39,384 bases of DNA from DATJPR01 sp035506295 (lineage in GTDB: Bacteria; Bacteroidota; Ignavibacteria; UBA10030; UBA6906): the NCBI GenBank assembly GCA_035506295.1, contig DATJPR010000104.1, positions 1-39,384 of the forward strand. The letters are read 5' to 3'. Every line of letters begins with the position of its first letter. Position 1 is the stretch's first letter. This document shows, piece after piece, positions 38,821 through 39,384 of the stretch. The notes under the pieces were generated by a model that saw only the letters and a program-made list of their open reading frames with translations, was not told where the DNA came from and did not search any database. Position numbers and translations under genes: made by a program.

Positions 38821-39171
38821 ATGGATTCCACAATGAACGTCGACGATATCGTGGAGTGCATCCGGCAGGACACTGCACTCTTTGCATCAGCATGGAACGA
38901 TGAGTTTCTTCGTTTTGGCCGTGGAGCGATGGTGATTCTTCCTCCGCAACCCTCCGTGGCATCCTCAGGCGCGCAGCTCGAATTCTGGACGGTCGATGAA
39001 ATCCGCGCCACCCTGCGCATGCTCCGCTCCGAGGATGAGTTCGCGTTCCGTTGGATCCACCAGTGTGAGGAAGAGGGGGGATTGCCGGTCATGGTCCTCT
39101 CGCCGGACCTCAGCGCGCCCGGCAGCTATGAGCTCTGTTTTCACCGATTCATGGCGACCTCGGAAAGCTAG
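38821..39171 (+). CDS. Hypothetical protein, unknown function
   Basis: The ~117-residue frame starting MDSTMNVDDIVECIRQDTA has an acidic, soluble composition, a helical first half and a strand-rich second half: GAMVILPPQPSV, a WTVDEIRATLRML helix, EDEFAFRWIHQCEEE and GGLPVMVLSPD. No signal peptide, membrane segment or known motif is visible. The frame is open back to 38647 with ATG codons at 38647 and 38692, but the basic, low-information sequence there looks non-coding. I do not recognise the family. It is the last gene before the repeat-rich end of the window. Confidence 0.55.
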   Translation: MDSTMNVDDIVECIRQDTALFASAWNDEFLRFGRGAMVILPPQPSVASSGAQLEFWTVDEIRATLRMLRSEDEFAFRWIHQCEEEGGLPVMVLSPDLSAPGSYELCFHRFMATSES

Positions 39172-39190
39172 GAACAGCTACAAGCAGAGA

Positions 39191-39218
39191 GTTAGGAGTA
39201 TGCAGTAGGGAGTATGAG
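39191..39218. repeat. Intergenic heptanucleotide array
   Basis: Four 7-base units (gttagga, gtatgca, gtaggga, gtatgag; consensus close to AGTAGGN) lie 20 bases after the stop codon of the last gene. This is the same unit family as 694-728 and 35054-35126. Confidence 0.7.
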
Positions 39219-39258
39219 AAAAGAGCTGTCGTCTCAGCGACGTACTGGTCACTCAAAG

Positions 39259-39350
39259 TCTCCTTTCCCCCTTTCTCCCTTTCCCCCTTTCTCCCATTCT
39301 CCCTTTCTCCCCTTCCCCCTTTCCCCCTTTCTCCCATTCCCTCCTTCTCC
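39259..39350. repeat. 92-base pyrimidine tract with 40-base internal repeat
   Basis: Positions 39259-39350 are C or T except for two A residues (39296 and 39336). A 23-base stretch recurs exactly with a 40-base period (39277-39299 and 39317-39339). Such mirror-like homopyrimidine DNA can form triplexes. An apparent Glu/Gly/Lys/Arg-rich reading frame on the minus strand is only the translation of this repeat. Confidence 0.85.
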
Positions 39351-39384
39351 GCCCCGCGCTGCCTTGTCCCTCGCCGCAACATTG

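Noticed and set aside
39149..39382. Minus-strand frame rich in Gly, Glu, Lys and Arg at the window end
   Set aside because: It is the translation of the pyrimidine tract and heptamer array; composition is repetitive and no start signal is seen.

Overview
The window looks like chromosomal DNA of a Gram-negative member of the Bacteroidetes/Chlorobi (FCB) group, most like the Ignavibacteria-type lineages. Three secreted proteins end in type IX secretion (T9SS) sorting domains with the NYPNPFNP-type motif. An LpxH-like lipid A enzyme and a class A penicillin-binding protein indicate an outer membrane and peptidoglycan. One promoter fits the Bacteroidetes TTG / TAnnTTTG pattern, while others look like ordinary sigma-70 promoters. 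This placement is inference from gene content. There are no rRNA or tRNA genes and no CRISPR array.

Layout. 1-3.7 kb: the 3' end of a T9SS cargo gene, a KirBac-type potassium channel, a secreted protein of unknown function and a GlcG/HbpS-like protein. 3.7-6.2 kb (minus): a two-gene ABC transporter. 6.5-8.8 kb: a GH92 alpha-mannosidase. 9-17 kb: a 46-residue membrane peptide, then a minus-strand housekeeping block: degenerate DEAD-box protein, PBP1A-type enzyme, lpxH, UMF1-type transporter, nusB and a WG-repeat lipoprotein. 17.2-20.3 kb: two paralogous lamin-tail/T9SS cargo proteins separated by inverted heptamer repeats. 20.5-21.2 kb: a stand-alone cas6-like gene. 21.3-35.0 kb: a tight operon of GH125, an S9-type esterase/peptidase, a second GH92 with a large internal insertion, a CBM9-like lipoprotein, a DnaQ/GIY-YIG nuclease, GH27 and GH20. 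35.1-39.4 kb: a zinc-ribbon microprotein, a decayed inorganic pyrophosphatase gene, an arsenic operon (arsR, arsM and an acetyltransferase-ArsC fusion), a small unknown gene and a long pyrimidine tract.

How the genes work together. GH92, GH125, GH20 and GH27 can together trim alpha-mannose, beta-HexNAc and alpha-galactose residues from N-glycan-like or fungal mannan-like material. The enzymes carry Sec, Tat or lipoprotein signals, so the work is done in the periplasm or at the outer membrane. No SusC/SusD pair or endo-glycosidase is visible here. The arsenic operon would reduce arsenate and methylate arsenite, and its N-terminal GNAT domain suggests detoxification of an organoarsenical; no efflux pump is present in the window.

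The most unusual features are: heptanucleotide repeat arrays, two of which lie inside the coding region of T9SS sorting domains, where gain or loss of one unit would shift the frame; an orphan Cas6 that seems to lack the segment that usually carries the catalytic histidine; a DEAD-box protein with nearly every catalytic motif altered; a GH92 enzyme with about 280 residues inserted in its catalytic domain; a nuclease embedded in a glycan operon; and a frameshifted pyrophosphatase gene next to the arsenic operon.
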